From: Symsagittifera roscoffensis
Lineage: Eukaryota; Xenacoelomorpha; Acoela; Convolutidae
Length of the DNA stretch: 64,000 bases
Assembly: GCF_963678635.1 (NCBI RefSeq)
Contig: NC_087069.1
Span: 15,412,660-15,476,659 of the forward strand
Reading direction: 5' to 3'
Each line of letters begins with the position of its first letter. Position 1 is the first letter of the stretch. The notes beneath the pieces were generated by a model. The model was not told the DNA's origin, did no database searches, and worked only from the letters and a program-made list of their open reading frames with translations. Shown here piece by piece: positions 22,001 through 33,459 of this stretch. The position numbers were made by a program, and so were the translations under genes.

Positions 22001-23640
22001 TACCTCAGCTTTTGAAACACAACTGCTTATACTTCCGTAATTGAGTTTTTGTTGTTGCGTAGTTGGCTTTACAGGAGCTGGGCAGTGCCAATGCAGTGTT
22101 TTTCATCTTCCAGCGGACGTAGCCATTTCGACTTACTTGGTTCATTCTTGAAGTTATTCTTTTCGGTTGTGCTGGCTGTTACGCATGGTTTTAAAGTTTT
22201 TTTCTTGTTATTGTTTGTTTTTCCAATCTTTGTTTCTCGTGAAGGGGCGTGGTTTTTCGGGTAAAACGTCTCGCAAGCTCTAGGGTAATTGTTTAGCCAG
22301 TGCGTGTGATCTTTGTTTGTAGCGTAGTTCATCCCATTATGTACGCAGTATTCTTCCCATTTCAACAAGACTGCTGGAGGAAGTTTAGAGCGAGCGAGTC
22401 GAGCAAGGTTACTGGAGTTCAAGTCGGAAGTGTAGTTATGTAGTTCGAAATTGTGCACCAGCATAAGTAGAAAAACAGCGAACCTGACGAACGTTTGAGG
22501 TTCACTAACTTGCAGTCGCTCAAAGTGTTCCAGCTCCCTAGTAAAAACTGCAACAACGAAAGTAAGGTTATCACATCTGCGAATTAGCTCCTCTATTGCT
22601 TGATTATACTGTGAAGAATTAATGCCAAAGCTCCTCACGACGTTTTTGGTTTTGTCGACACACAAGTACTACAGGTGAATTATTTTCCCACATCAGTTAA
22701 CTTGGGATTGTTTCTTATTGCAGTTTGGAACTGCTCAAACATATTTTTTCTTTCTAATGGATTACCGTCGAACTTTGGAAGCTTAATATCAGCAAGCTTG
22801 AAACCTTTGAGACTGTATCGAAATGTGTTGTTACTTCTGTTCTGATTAGTACAACGGAGGCCGTGATTGAGTGGAGTCACAATTCTTGAGCAGGGTCGCT
22901 CCGTAGAGTGCGTGTTGATACCATAAGCACCAGTCTGCTGCTGTTGAAGTGATGGATTCCGTGGATATTGATCATTTCCAGAGAACTCTGGGTTCTCACA
23001 GGAACCAGGTCGATCGTATATATCATTACAAGGTTGTCGATGTGATGGCCATTGAAACTGTTGCATAGAACTTATAAGTCATAAATATTGTGTACATTCC
23101 TTATATATTCCTTAAAAAGTGCAGTCCTAGCGGATTGCCTGGCGGCAAGCAAACGGGTTAGATGGTATCGTTGCTCTAGTAGTATCAAAACTAACTGCTG
23201 CCATAGAAACGTTGTACGTGTTGATATGAGTTGCAGTGGAAGTTCGCACGGGAATACTACTGCTTGTTGGGATCGTGTGAGAAGATAGTTGCAGAGTAGA
23301 GTGACTGGAGGAGTCATCCATCTGAATCCCGTTGTAGTTTCTTTCCGTACCGCCGCATTTGGTTCATGGGCGAAAATTTGCGGCTTCGTAGTGAAAAGGC
23401 ACCATTATGGAGGTTTTGCACGTCTACTAGAGGGCAGAACGCTATATAATCTGCCATTTCTTCCATTTCTTGAAGATATTTCAAAAGCTCGTTAGCCGTT
23501 ATTGTAACAACCTCTAGTTCCGTGGATTGTGCAGCTTCGACGCTAAGTTGTCGTTCAATGCCATCAAAAGTAGTGTAGGGAAACGTCCATTTGTTTATCA
23601 GCGCTTGTTGTGAGTACTGTTGGCACTACGAGCGTTCGTA
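19076..23640 (-). mobile_element. Broken BEL/Pao-type LTR retroelement
   Basis: This is a fossil entry. Read on the minus strand, the parts occur in normal order. A gag-like region lies at about 23640-22080, with the LPKFDGNPLE motif of BEL/Pao gags. An aspartic-protease-like region lies near 21.2-21.6 kb, RT/RNase-H remnants near 20.5-21.0 kb, and an integrase region follows (zinc-binding part near 20.1-20.4 kb, core with PPSTPHFDGVSERLI near 19.6-19.8 kb, C-terminal PRG-LG-V-ETF-type segment near 19.08-19.26 kb). It has at least ten interruptions and no recognisable LTRs. It is old and inactive. Confidence 0.85.
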
Positions 23641-24134
23641 TTTCTCGTAGGGCTTTTATAGGTTTTTAAGAAACTATGAAGTATCACGTAATTCAACTAT
23701 CAAGTATCAAGTACGTTTGATGGTTTTTTTTAGCGGTGAAACTTGGCTGAAAATACACTTTAACGTTTTGAAAAGATGACAATACTTTTTTGACATCACT
23801 GGCTTAAGTTTCTTAATGGAAAGATTACGCTATAGGCGTTTAATGGAATTATTACGCTATAGGCGTTCTTATGTTATTCACAAGGTTCGAGAAAACTTTC
23901 GGAGCGTTATGTTACATTGATTTCACTTTTTCAGAATCCAAATGAATTAGACAAATTTGAGTCTTTCGAAATTTTTGTAAGTATGTGCTAGGATATGGTC
24001 ACTTATTTTTTTTTGGCCTTGGGTTAAGGAAAATTTTGCTATCGGGTTTTTGGCTATTGGTTTTTTTTATGTATCGGTAATTCTGATTTATTTTGAAATG
24101 TACTACCTTGATAATCCAAGAGCTACCCGGGTCG
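23641..24134. other. Interval beyond the BEL/Pao remnant
   Basis: AT-rich, with a short direct repeat of ATTACGCTATAGGCGTT (near 23825 and 23853). No gene or LTR was recognised. Confidence 0.4.
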
Positions 24135-24360
24135 AAATCCCGCTCAAAAACCGTTCAAGGTATGAGCGGTTTGAGCGGTTTTCCAGCGAGATTTGAGCGG
24201 TTTGAGCGGTTTGGGCGGTTTGGGCATTTTTTTTTGGAAAAACCGCTCAAACCGCTCAAATCTGCTTAACGAACCGCTCAAAAACCGCTCATTTCTTGCG
24301 GTGATTTTTGAACGGTTCTTCAAGCAAGATTTGAGCGGTTTTTGAGAGATCTTATAAAGA
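24135..24360. repeat. GAGCGGTTT-rich fold-back
   Basis: Multiple GAGCGGTTT units in one orientation (24165-24225) are followed by AAACCGCTC units in the other (24240-24295), so the tract can form a hairpin. The family is the same as 24751-25173. Confidence 0.7.
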
Positions 24361-24750
24361 AAACCGATTAAACCCAACAAAAAGGCGTGGAAAAGTAATG
24401 TGACCCTAAGATGCAGTTGAAACACTATCTACAATTCAAAATATATGCTTAACCGTTACCAACTCAAGCAAGATTTTTTTTCGGTGTCTTGACAAAAAAC
24501 AATATGAGCTACTTTTTTCAAATGCTCGAGCAACGTTTTTTAAGCATTATTGCTTTTAGCCTGGCATCAAGTAACTATAGTTCTTGAAAAAATTATGCCG
24601 CGCTGGGCTAGAGTGGGCTGCATGCGATTGCTCACCTATCAAGTTCTTTCTTTTTTTTTCAGTCCGCTTAATATTATTAAAAATTTTGGAACTCTGTCTT
24701 CACTGTCTTCGCGAAGAGAAGGGATCACAATTTTAGGTTGTTCGCCTCTT
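24361..24750. other. Spacer between two fold-back tracts
   Basis: AT-rich; no gene recognised. Confidence 0.4.
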
Positions 24751-25173
24751 TTGAAGCAAGATTTGAGCGGTTTTTTTAGACGATTGCGCTCAAAGTCTTG
24801 CTTCAAAATGAGCGGTTTGACCGGTTTTTGAGCGATTTATTTTATAAAAACGCTCAAAAACCGCTCAAGTTTTGAGCAGTTTGAGCGGTTTTTTTAGATA
24901 ATTACGCTCAAAATCTTGTTTCAAAATGAGCGATTTGAGCGGTTTTGAACGGTTTATCTTGAAAAAAAAAACGCTCAAAATCCGCGCAAGATTTCAACTG
25001 TTTTGAGCGGTTTATCTAAAAAACCGCTCAAAACCGTTCAAATCTTGCGCGATTTTTGAGCGGTTTTTTTTAGATAAACCGTTCAAAAATCACTCAAACC
25101 GCTCATTTTGAAGCAAGATTTTGAGCGTAATTGTCTAGAAAAAACCGCTCAAACCGCTCAAATCTTGCTTCAA
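24751..25173. repeat. 423-bp near-perfect palindrome made of AAACCGCTC units
   Basis: It begins TTGAAGCAAGATTTGAGCGG and ends with the exact complement of that. Internal landmarks (TAGA-AATTACGCTCAAA, CAAAATGAGCGGTTTGA) also pair across the centre near 24970-25000. The arms are built from repeated (A)AACCGCTC units, so it is both a micro-repeat array and a large fold-back. Confidence 0.85.
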
Positions 25174-26229
25174 TTTAGGTGAAAAATCTCGATTCGGGTA
25201 TTAAATAAACCAGATAATGGCAAAGTTAAGGGCTCAAAATGATTGATAAATACATACTACATATAGCACGATGAATATGGTTTTTCGTTTATAAAATGAT
25301 AGCTCAGTTTGATATATATTTTGGAAAGTCTAGCCTGAAAATTTGGAGTCCAAGACAGCTGCTTTTGTTACTGCAAACTTGATATGAAAATGGACTTTTA
25401 GGTCTGAGACCCGAAGGGGACCTTTGAGATCGTTCTGACGTGAAGAAGGACCAGTGAATTCTAAAAATGACCAGAGATAGCCTTTGAGACAATCGTTTGA
25501 TTGTCGGAGAATGCTGGGGGGGACCTCGATTGGTAAGGTACGCGGGGACCCTTGAGACAATCGTCTGACTGTCAAAGCTGGGGAACCGTAGAGATACTCT
25601 GCAATGACTTCTGAAGTTTTTTGCTGGAACTATTGAGGTAGCTAGGGACACTTGACTCTGAGGAAGCTACGGACTGTTGTCTTCGAGTATCTCAGTATGC
25701 TTAGACTGCTCGATGTGGCTTCGAAAAAATCTTGGGAGCCAATTAATTAAGACTCTTGTTGCTCAAATCTTAACTTGTCATCTTTTTGTTTATACATCAT
25801 CAAAAATTATGTCACACTCCGATAATGAAATAATTACGAACAGGAAATTACCGCTTTTTCAATTAATGCATGTGAAAGGTTATTCACATCATGAATAGTG
25901 TTCAAGCGCTGGCCGCGTATGATATTTTAAAACCATGGAGCTCGAATATGAAAAAAAACTGAGGATCTCGCAGCACGGTGAAACTGGCATTTCCTGGAAA
26001 CATATAGCTGACTTCATTTTAAATTTTAACTTTTTTGACATGTTAAATTCTATAACTTGCAAGTTATTATGTTTTTAAAAATTTACCAATAAAATATAGC
26101 ATTTACCTCTCGCATATAACATATGCAATTTGGTGGCAGATCTCATATAGACAACCGATGACTTTTCAGGTTTTCACACATGATATGAAACTTCGCGTCA
26201 TTTTAAGTGATTCACAAAATTAGAACAGA
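25174..26229. other. Gene-poor interval with short hairpin repeats
   Basis: Between 25420 and 25580 the segment GGGACC(C/T)TTGAGA recurs. GAGACAATCGTTTGATTGTC (25491-25510) and a variant at about 25553-25572 are imperfect palindromes. The minus-strand frame over 25304-25651 is made of these repeats and is not called a gene. No feature was seen in 25680-26229. Confidence 0.4.
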
Positions 26230-27010
26230 AAAAAAAACAATCAGAATCAGCTTTCTAAAAAAGACTTCAACTTTTTGCAAACTGATTCGTTTTATGATGC
26301 AATTTCGAAATCTTTCAAAGTTTTATTGCATCAATCTCTTGCTGGAGTAGTTTGAAATTTTTGCGAAGCAATTTAAACTATTTCGACATACTTCAAAACA
26401 TAATCACTTCAATAGCTTGCTGAGAGAAACTTTAACTTTTTGTAAACTGATTCGCTTTATGATAATAACTTTGAATTGTCTCATTGTTTCATAGCATCAA
26501 AATCATGCTCGAGTAATTTGAAATTTTTTGCAATGCAATCCGAATTATGAAAAGAAATTCGATATGCTTCAAAGTTTAAGCACTCCAATAGCTCGCTGAA
26601 AAAACTTCATTTTTGACAACTGAATTGCTTTTTGATGACACCTTTGAAAAATTTCAAAGTTTCATTGCATCAATAGCTTGCTTGATTTGTTTGAAAAATT
26701 TTTGCGAAGCACTCTAAGCTATTAAAAAACCATCAAAAATTTTGCCTCATCATCTTGCAAAGAAAAGCTTCAATTTCGAAATTTTTTTCACTTTCATTGC
26801 TTCAAAAGCTTGCTTGAAAGACTTTAATTTTGCAAGGCAATCCCAACTAAGAAAAGAACTTCGCCATACTTGCTTAGAAAAACTTCTCGCAAACTGTTGT
26901 ACTGTTAACGTATTCCCCTTACGCAAACTGATTCAACGTAGGAAGTAACTTGGAATATTTCAAAACTTCATCGCATCAATAGCTTGCTTGAAACTTCAGC
27001 TTCTTTGAAA
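26230..27010. repeat. Degenerate tandem array, unit about 160-180 bp
   Basis: The anchor AACTTTTTG(C/T)AAACTGATTCG recurs near 26270 and 26430, and in decayed form near 26615 and 26925. Associated TTTCAAAGTTTCATTGCATC and AATAGCTTGCTTGAAA segments occur between anchors. The units are strongly diverged. Confidence 0.65.
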
Positions 27011-29249
27011 CGAACAAAATTATAAAAAAATTTCCGAAATTGTATGTGAAAACGTATTAGTGTTTCTAATGGGAAGCGGACTCGTTTCTAGTTTTCATTC
27101 TAATTTCTTCAACTTTCAACCTTTGTTTTAACGTTTTATTATCTCTGTTTGCTTCATTGTACTGTTTTTTTTCCTATGCCCTATCCGTTGTCTTTGTTTG
27201 TTACCACTTTTCTTTCGTTTTTGTCCCTCATCCGTTCTCATCTTTTATTTTTCTACTCATTCTCCTTGCTTTAAGGCCCGTTGCCGTAAGTCATCCTTTT
27301 GGTCCAATTGGGCACATATTGAAATAACAACTTTTGCAGAACCGGTTCGAATGGAAACCTTAAAGCTACAAACATGTTTGCACGAGCTGTTTGAGATAAA
27401 TTAGGAAGAAAAGTATATGCTTTTTTTCATGAGCAAGTGAATACTACGCGTACGTAAAAATGCTTTTTGATGAAATGGAAAGAAAAACTTTCCACAGCGA
27501 ACGCAAAAAAAACTGTTAATCACAGATAAGTTTTTTTAAATATAAATTCGAGTCCTGAGAATTAATGTCTTTCAGACAGTATAAATAAAACTGTGTCAAA
27601 CAACGCGATTTAAGACGACAAACATTTTCTGGAGGAAAACACCACCCGAGCACAAGTATTCCGTCAAATTTCTCGAAAATCTGAAAAATTTGTGTCTCTG
27701 AGAACAATCTGTGTTTCGATGTTTATACAGCTGATTATTATATCTTATGTATGAGTGCCTTTAGATATACGTGTGTGCGCATGTGTGTGTGCTGCGGGCA
27801 GTCAATTTTGCGTGTGTCTATGTGTGTGTGCAAGTATGAATGTTTGTGTGTGCGTGTGGAATGTGTTCGCGCGCGTTTGTGCTTGTGTTTTTGTCGTTAA
27901 GTGAGTGTATATATATGTGTGTGCGTGTGTATGTGCGTGGTTGGGCGTAAATAAGTTTTTAAAAATCTAAATTATCAAAGATTTCGGTAGCTTAGTAAAA
28001 AATATGTTTTAAAAATCCTTTCTTTTTTTGTCTTAAATGCGGTTTTCCTATTCATGCTTTTAGTGTTTGATAGATAATTTACTTTTTCAGTTTAAAAATG
28101 AATAAAAATAATAATCTTTCACGAAATTTCGTCATCATTTACCGCAAATTCCAAAAATCCGAACGGTAAAAGGCACTTTTCTTAGCTTTCAGACAGTAAC
28201 ACTTTTCAGACAGTAGCCATTGAAGCCTTGGGCTAATGTGAAAAAAAAAACGTTTGATAGTTTTTTGGTTTTCTCTTTTCTTATTGATTTTCATTACTCA
28301 TAAGCGAGCCCTGTGAGGTCTTGAAAAATTTCTCTGGCAAATCAGATGTTTAAAAAAAGGTTTGATGAATAGCAGTTTTCCATGACATAGTAACCATACG
28401 AACAAGCTGACATGTAGAACACATTTTAATATGCGATACTTCCTATACTCTGTTTATGGGTGTTTCATGAGAAAAGTAGTTGTTTCAAGTCGTCTACTTG
28501 AGAGTCAAAGCCCTACGCAGAATATAGAATCCAAAGAAAAAACTGACAATCAGTTAAAATATTCATTCTATCTGACTGATAAAGCTACTCTTGCTTCAAC
28601 TTTTCATTTTTGGTACAAATGGGAGCATAGATGACAAAAATGACAGAATTTCAGTTTCAGTTTTGCATTTTGAAATGAAACCTTCATTCTTAAGTTTTTT
28701 AAAATTTATATTGCGCGTACCGAAAATCAGGTATTGGAAAAGCAAGAAGCACTTTTTCCAGAACATAGAGGATGCGAAAATTCCCATAAAAACCTAGATA
28801 ATCAAACTGGAAGACTAAAAACGATTTTGACTAAATATAACCAGAATTCAAAACAAAAAAAAATATCCAAAATCTATTTGTTCAGTTTGTTTAGCCAAGT
28901 TTTCATGATTTTCTTGGACTAGACTAGCTCCATTCTTTTACAAAAAGCATTTGTCAGTTTACTAGTGAATCAAACATATGACACTCAGAATTTGACAGAA
29001 AACCAATTTTTCAATTTATTAATTTAAATTGGAAAAAATCAAACAATAATGAGTTTGGAGGTTTCGGTTATAAATAATTAAAATCCACTGACATTTTGCT
29101 TTGTCTGTTATTGCCACTACATGTTTATTTAGGAAAAAATCGTCAAAAAAGGAGGAGTTTTTCCTACGCTTTTTGAAGGTTTATTCAATTTGTGAGAACT
29201 TACTTTTCGAAGGAGGCAAAAAAGTCTGCTCAGTAGAATTGACAGAAAA
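27011..29249. other. Gene-free interval upstream of the FN3/lectin gene
   Basis: It contains the TG-rich tract (27765-27945) and a short match near 27640 (CCGAGCACAAGTATTCCGT) to the reversed 5' end of the Helentron-like family. No coding exon was recognised. Confidence 0.45.
27765..27945. repeat. Imperfect (TG)n tract
   Basis: About 180 bases of alternating purine-pyrimidine runs such as GTGTGTGCGCATGTGTGTG and TATATATGTGTGTGCGTGTG, a sequence type prone to Z-DNA and to length variation. Confidence 0.75.
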
Positions 29250-32200
29250 ATGCCACTGAAAACGTTTTCTGCTTCGGATGTTTTTGTTTTCTTAAAAATC
29301 TTATTTTTTGTTTCTTCTAAGGTTTTTGTCGTCTGTGGAAAACTGCCGAGTGCTGTAACTATTAGTTCAGAAGAACTAAAGACATCTAATCCCTACAATT
29401 TACAAACCGAAACTCTCAGTTGGGAGGACAGCTCTGCGCAATGTATCCAAAGTTGTCAAAACTCAGATTTTTCGTTGGAACGTCTCGTGATAAAATTTGA
29501 CAAAAAGTTTGGAAAATGTGAATGCTACCGAAATCTAGAGGCAGGACTTTTTGCTAGCAATGGGCAAAAAATTCCCGAAGAAACGGTGGTTTTCTATACA
29601 GGTATACATTATTCCGCCAATTTATTCATGAATATTGTCCACAGATGGTTTTGAATGTGTTCTGCCAGGGGCAAGTCTAGGATTTTCTCGAGGATGGGGC
29701 AGGTTTTTGACATTTTTTAGCAAGACCAAGTTACTTTTTAGAGTGCTTCCAGAACATTTTAAGGCCCTATTTTGACTGAATTTTCCGCGCCAGGGGCAAA
29801 AATGTGAAAAATGCCGTTTTGGAAAATTTCGATCTAAATGTTGCAACTTACTTTTGGTCCGCGCCTCCCTTCAAAATCATTATACAATGCCACCAAAAGC
29901 GTGTTTAGAAAAACTGCAGGGTTTGTCGGCAGAAAATGATGTCGGAAAATAACGAAAAGGGGGATCCATTGATTGCTGAAGGGCTCGAATCCCTGAAAAT
30001 AAGGTCGTCCAACCCCTCCCCCTAAATCCGCCACAAAAACATGGTTGATTATTGATTTTTAAATCTCATATCATTAACTTTTCTGTTGCAATGTAAACGG
30101 TGTTTGAAATTTTAAAGAAAATTGGTTTGAAACTGTACTACTGTAGACGAATGTAGAGTTAGAATTACTCTTTTTATTGATTGATTTTATTATCATCATG
30201 TAGCTGAGAAAACCATCGGTAAGGCCATTGGTGTTTTAAAAGTAATTTTCCGTCATTTTAACCATTTTCACATGGGAAAACAGAATATTGAAAAGATGAA
30301 AAAATAAAATAAAGACTTTAATTTTTTTTAAAGTTAGCGGTGGATGAACATTCTGTGCTACTTATACAGAAATCAATTAATTTTGCAAGATTTTCGGGCG
30401 ACACCTAAAAATGGTTTGATAACAATTTGCAACAATGGTTTCGGTCTGATTACTTATTGTTATATATTTTATCACTGAAACTTATTAGTTGTTTGTTTTA
30501 GCTAACGAAATGCCTGTAAACCTGACTTTCAAAGGTTCGAAAATTTTGATAATTGTTCAAATAATTCCGTCAAAACTTACATTTAAAAGCTGCAATTATT
30601 ATTTTGTAGAGCGATATGCAGACATAACACTCGATTTGGTTGTACAAAACTTCACTTCTCGCACGTTTTCCGTGTTTTCAACCAAAGGAAATGTCTCCGT
30701 GTCGAAAATAAATGCTGAGTGTGTTTCTGGATGCGACTCTTATTATATCGAAGTGAATAACATTTCGAATGATCCAGGAGGTTGGATTAGGATATCATCT
30801 CTCCAACCTGGAACGTTGTACGAGATGAAGATCATAAAAGCATTGTTCAGTGACTATTACGCACCGAAAATTGTCAACTTCACATTCAATTTCACAACAG
30901 GTGCGAAGAGTTTTTAAAAGAAAAACGTTAGTCTGCAGAAAAAATTCATAGGTTTGTTGAAAAATGGAATCTATTTAGCAATCCCCTCATTTTCAAGACA
31001 AGGAGAGACCCTTAAGTATATTTCTCGACCAATCAGAATGCAGCAAAAACAGAATTGTCAATAGAAAACTTTACAGCTTATTCAGTTTTTTCATTTAGAG
31101 GGATGGGACTTTTTTAGTAGAAACCAATTAAAGAACCTAAAACAATTTTTGAAAAGATCAGAAAATTGTTTTAGGTTCGTAAAGTGTCATCTTGTTTCGG
31201 AAGTTGCTCAAAAGAGATTCCAGTTAAATTTTCAATCCAATCATTAGATTTTTACACTGCTTTATTTTTCTTCAAAACAGAGGTCAAGTAGGTGATTTTT
31301 TAATAAAATTCTTTTAGTAGTTATTAAAATTTATGACGCTTATATTTGAAATTTGTGAAAACTGGAAAAGTTATTCACGAAAATTCTTTTGTTTTCATAA
31401 CCATCTTTTCATAATGATTTTAATGAAGAAACCAGGCTAACAAGAATAAATGTGACCCCTTGATACTAACTGAACTAAAATTGAAACAAATTTACGTTAC
31501 AAGCTTTTCTATCGAGTGATTTGCACTGTCGAGCGTTTCGTACTTTGAAGCTTGCCCAGTTATGCAAAATTATAGAGTGAACATAAAGGACGAAAACATA
31601 ATCTTTCATCAGAAATCATCAGAAGAATATTCTAATGTATACATATTTTCATTTGAAATCAAATTCAAATTACTCGTTCGATGAAAGATGCAAAATAAAA
31701 AAACATTACGCAATTGTGAAAGCAAAGTTACTTTGAAACGAAATTCACACCAAATTGTCAATATATTTATTGATCTATTGAACAAAATTGTTTTCAACCA
31801 AATTAAAGAATAAATGTTGTCTTAAACAACAATTAAAACAAAAGTAATTAGGAGATTTGGAAACTTTTAGCTCGCTTGATTTTCAGAGAGCGTCAACTGG
31901 ATGAATGATTCCATTTCTGTAATGAACAACGCAACCGACATGCTCAAAATTCAATTGCGCAAATGCGCCATAGAAAACAGTACGGAAGTAGTGGACAGTG
32001 CCAACTGTGAATTAGGCAATGAAACAGGGAGCAGTAATGAAGTGATTTTGAAGCAGTTCAAAAAGATCAGCACTATGTTGACTTGGCCCGAAGCAAAGGC
32101 AAACTGTGAAGCTCTGGGAGGACGATTGTACGACAATATCAATTTCGTCACTAACGGAGAATCGGATGAGTTGCATTCAATGTTTCAGTCTAACTCGGGT

Positions 32201-32416
32201 TCTATCTGGTTCGGATTGTGGTCTCCCGCAAACAGCGATAAATGGAAAACAACAACTGGTGAAATAATTTCGGAGTCCGACATTTCGACGTGGTATCCCG
32301 GGAATCCCAGTACGACTGTAGAAGAAAGTGGATGCGTTCGTATATTAAGAAAAAACAGTCTCGATGATTTAGGCTGCAGTTCTGAATTCAAATCAGTGTG
32401 CACAATAGTTGATTAA
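29250..32416 (+). CDS. Secreted protein with PAN-like, FN3-like and C-type lectin modules, three exons
   Basis: Exons are 29250-29601, 30502-30900 and 31887-32416; both introns are GT-AG and phase 1. The predicted product is 426 residues. Residues 1-30 hold a hydrophobic leader (FLKILFFVSSKVFVVCG). The rest of exon 1 has a Cys pattern (QCIQSC ... KCECY) like a small PAN/apple or WSC module. Exon 2 (133 codons, symmetric 1-1) looks like one fibronectin-type-III or beta-sandwich domain, with several N-glycosylation sequons and an LQPGTLYEMKI segment typical of FN3. Exon 3 ends in a C-type lectin domain: TWPEAKANCEALGGRL, WFGLW, W-TTTGE, WYPGNPS, ESGCVRI, DLGC and CTIVD at the C terminus. There is no membrane span after the leader, so it is probably secreted. 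The EPN/QPD sugar-binding tripeptide is not obvious (PGNPS instead), so the ligand is open. All sites agree in frame and no lesion was seen. Confidence 0.85.
29666..30035. mobile_element. hAT-type MITE (CAGGGGC family) in intron 1
   Basis: The left end CAGGGGCAAGTCTAGGATTT and right end CCTAAATCCGCCAC correspond to the termini of the copies at 41742-41975 and 61179-61542. The internal segments (TTTTCTCGAGG, a GGGGGATCC block, GGCTCGAATCCCTGA) also match. The ends are eroded and no target duplication is visible. It lies wholly within the intron. Confidence 0.65.
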
Positions 32417-32462
32417 GTACTAGATAAGCTACAGCTACAAAATTACACTTAAAAATTTTGTG

Positions 32463-32468
32463 AATAAA
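32463..32468 (+). terminator. Polyadenylation signal of the FN3/lectin gene
   Basis: AATAAA lies 46 bases after the stop codon at 32414-32416. Confidence 0.6.
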
Positions 32469-32587
32469 TTGAGACATGCTGTATCGAGTTGTGAACAAAA
32501 GTCGAGATGGAATTTAAGCTGTTGCTTATCTGGTATATTATACACAGGAGTTCAGTTTTTTTCAACTAATTTACTAGAATTTGAAAA

Positions 32588-33117
32588 CATAGTGCAACTT
32601 TAAATATTGCACTAGTGTTTCAAATATTGCACTAGTTTTTCAAAGATTTCACTAGAAACTGAAAGACTAGTGCAATATATTACCTAGAACAATCAACCAA
32701 AACTAATTAGAAAGCAAAACATGCGTGTTAGCGTGAAAACTTTTTCAAATTTGTGCGTTTTGTTCGATTGTTTCACATGGGTTTTATACCAGATGAACGA
32801 CAGCTTAGATTTCATCTCGAATTTTTTCACATCTCGACACTGCATGTCTCGATTTGTTCACAAAATTGCTCGATGCAATATTTTTGCTGTTGCTTATCTA
32901 CTACAAAACAGTACTGAAGAATTTGATTAAAATACTCACATTTGAAATTGATTTCACCCTAAAACATGATTTTTTTTCTAATTTTTTTTGTTCAAGTAAA
33001 AGATATTGCAGTAGTGTTTCAATTAAATACGTAGAAAACTAGTGAATATTTTAGAACACCAGTGCAATATTTAACTATTGCACTAGTACTAGTGTAATGT
33101 TTAACTATTGCACTAAG
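32588..33117. repeat. ATTGCACTAGT-type inverted repeat
   Basis: Repeated ATATTGCACTAGT and ACTAGTGCAATAT units cluster at both ends (32590-32690 and 33005-33115) in both orientations, around an unrelated AT-rich centre. It is probably a fold-back or TIR element. Confidence 0.55.
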
Positions 33118-33459
33118 ACTTCATACAATCGACTAGCTTTTTCTTTCAAATGTCGGAAAAAGCACGTAGGCGTAGGCTACTGTAATTTTTGCAATAATCT
33201 GAAACAAAAAAATAAAGAGTTGTTTGTTTTAGCACCGTCGTTTTTTGTATCGTTACAAGAAAAATGCACTGGTTTTCATTGTTGAGGAAAATGGTTTGTA
33301 AGATTTCAAACTCTTTATTTTCCTGAAAAAAATTGGTTTAATTAAAGAAAAAATTTGAAAACGGACAGGTTCGGCAGCAGAGTTTTCATCCTGTTTTGGT
33401 CAATTGAACTGAATTTTCAAAATATTTTAGCAAAATGAACGAGATATCGATCAACTCTG
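33118..33459. other. Gene-free AT-rich interval
   Basis: Nothing recognised. Confidence 0.4.

Noticed and set aside
25304-25651. 115-codon minus-strand frame
   Set aside because: Built from short hairpin repeats (GAGACAATCG type) with no family features.
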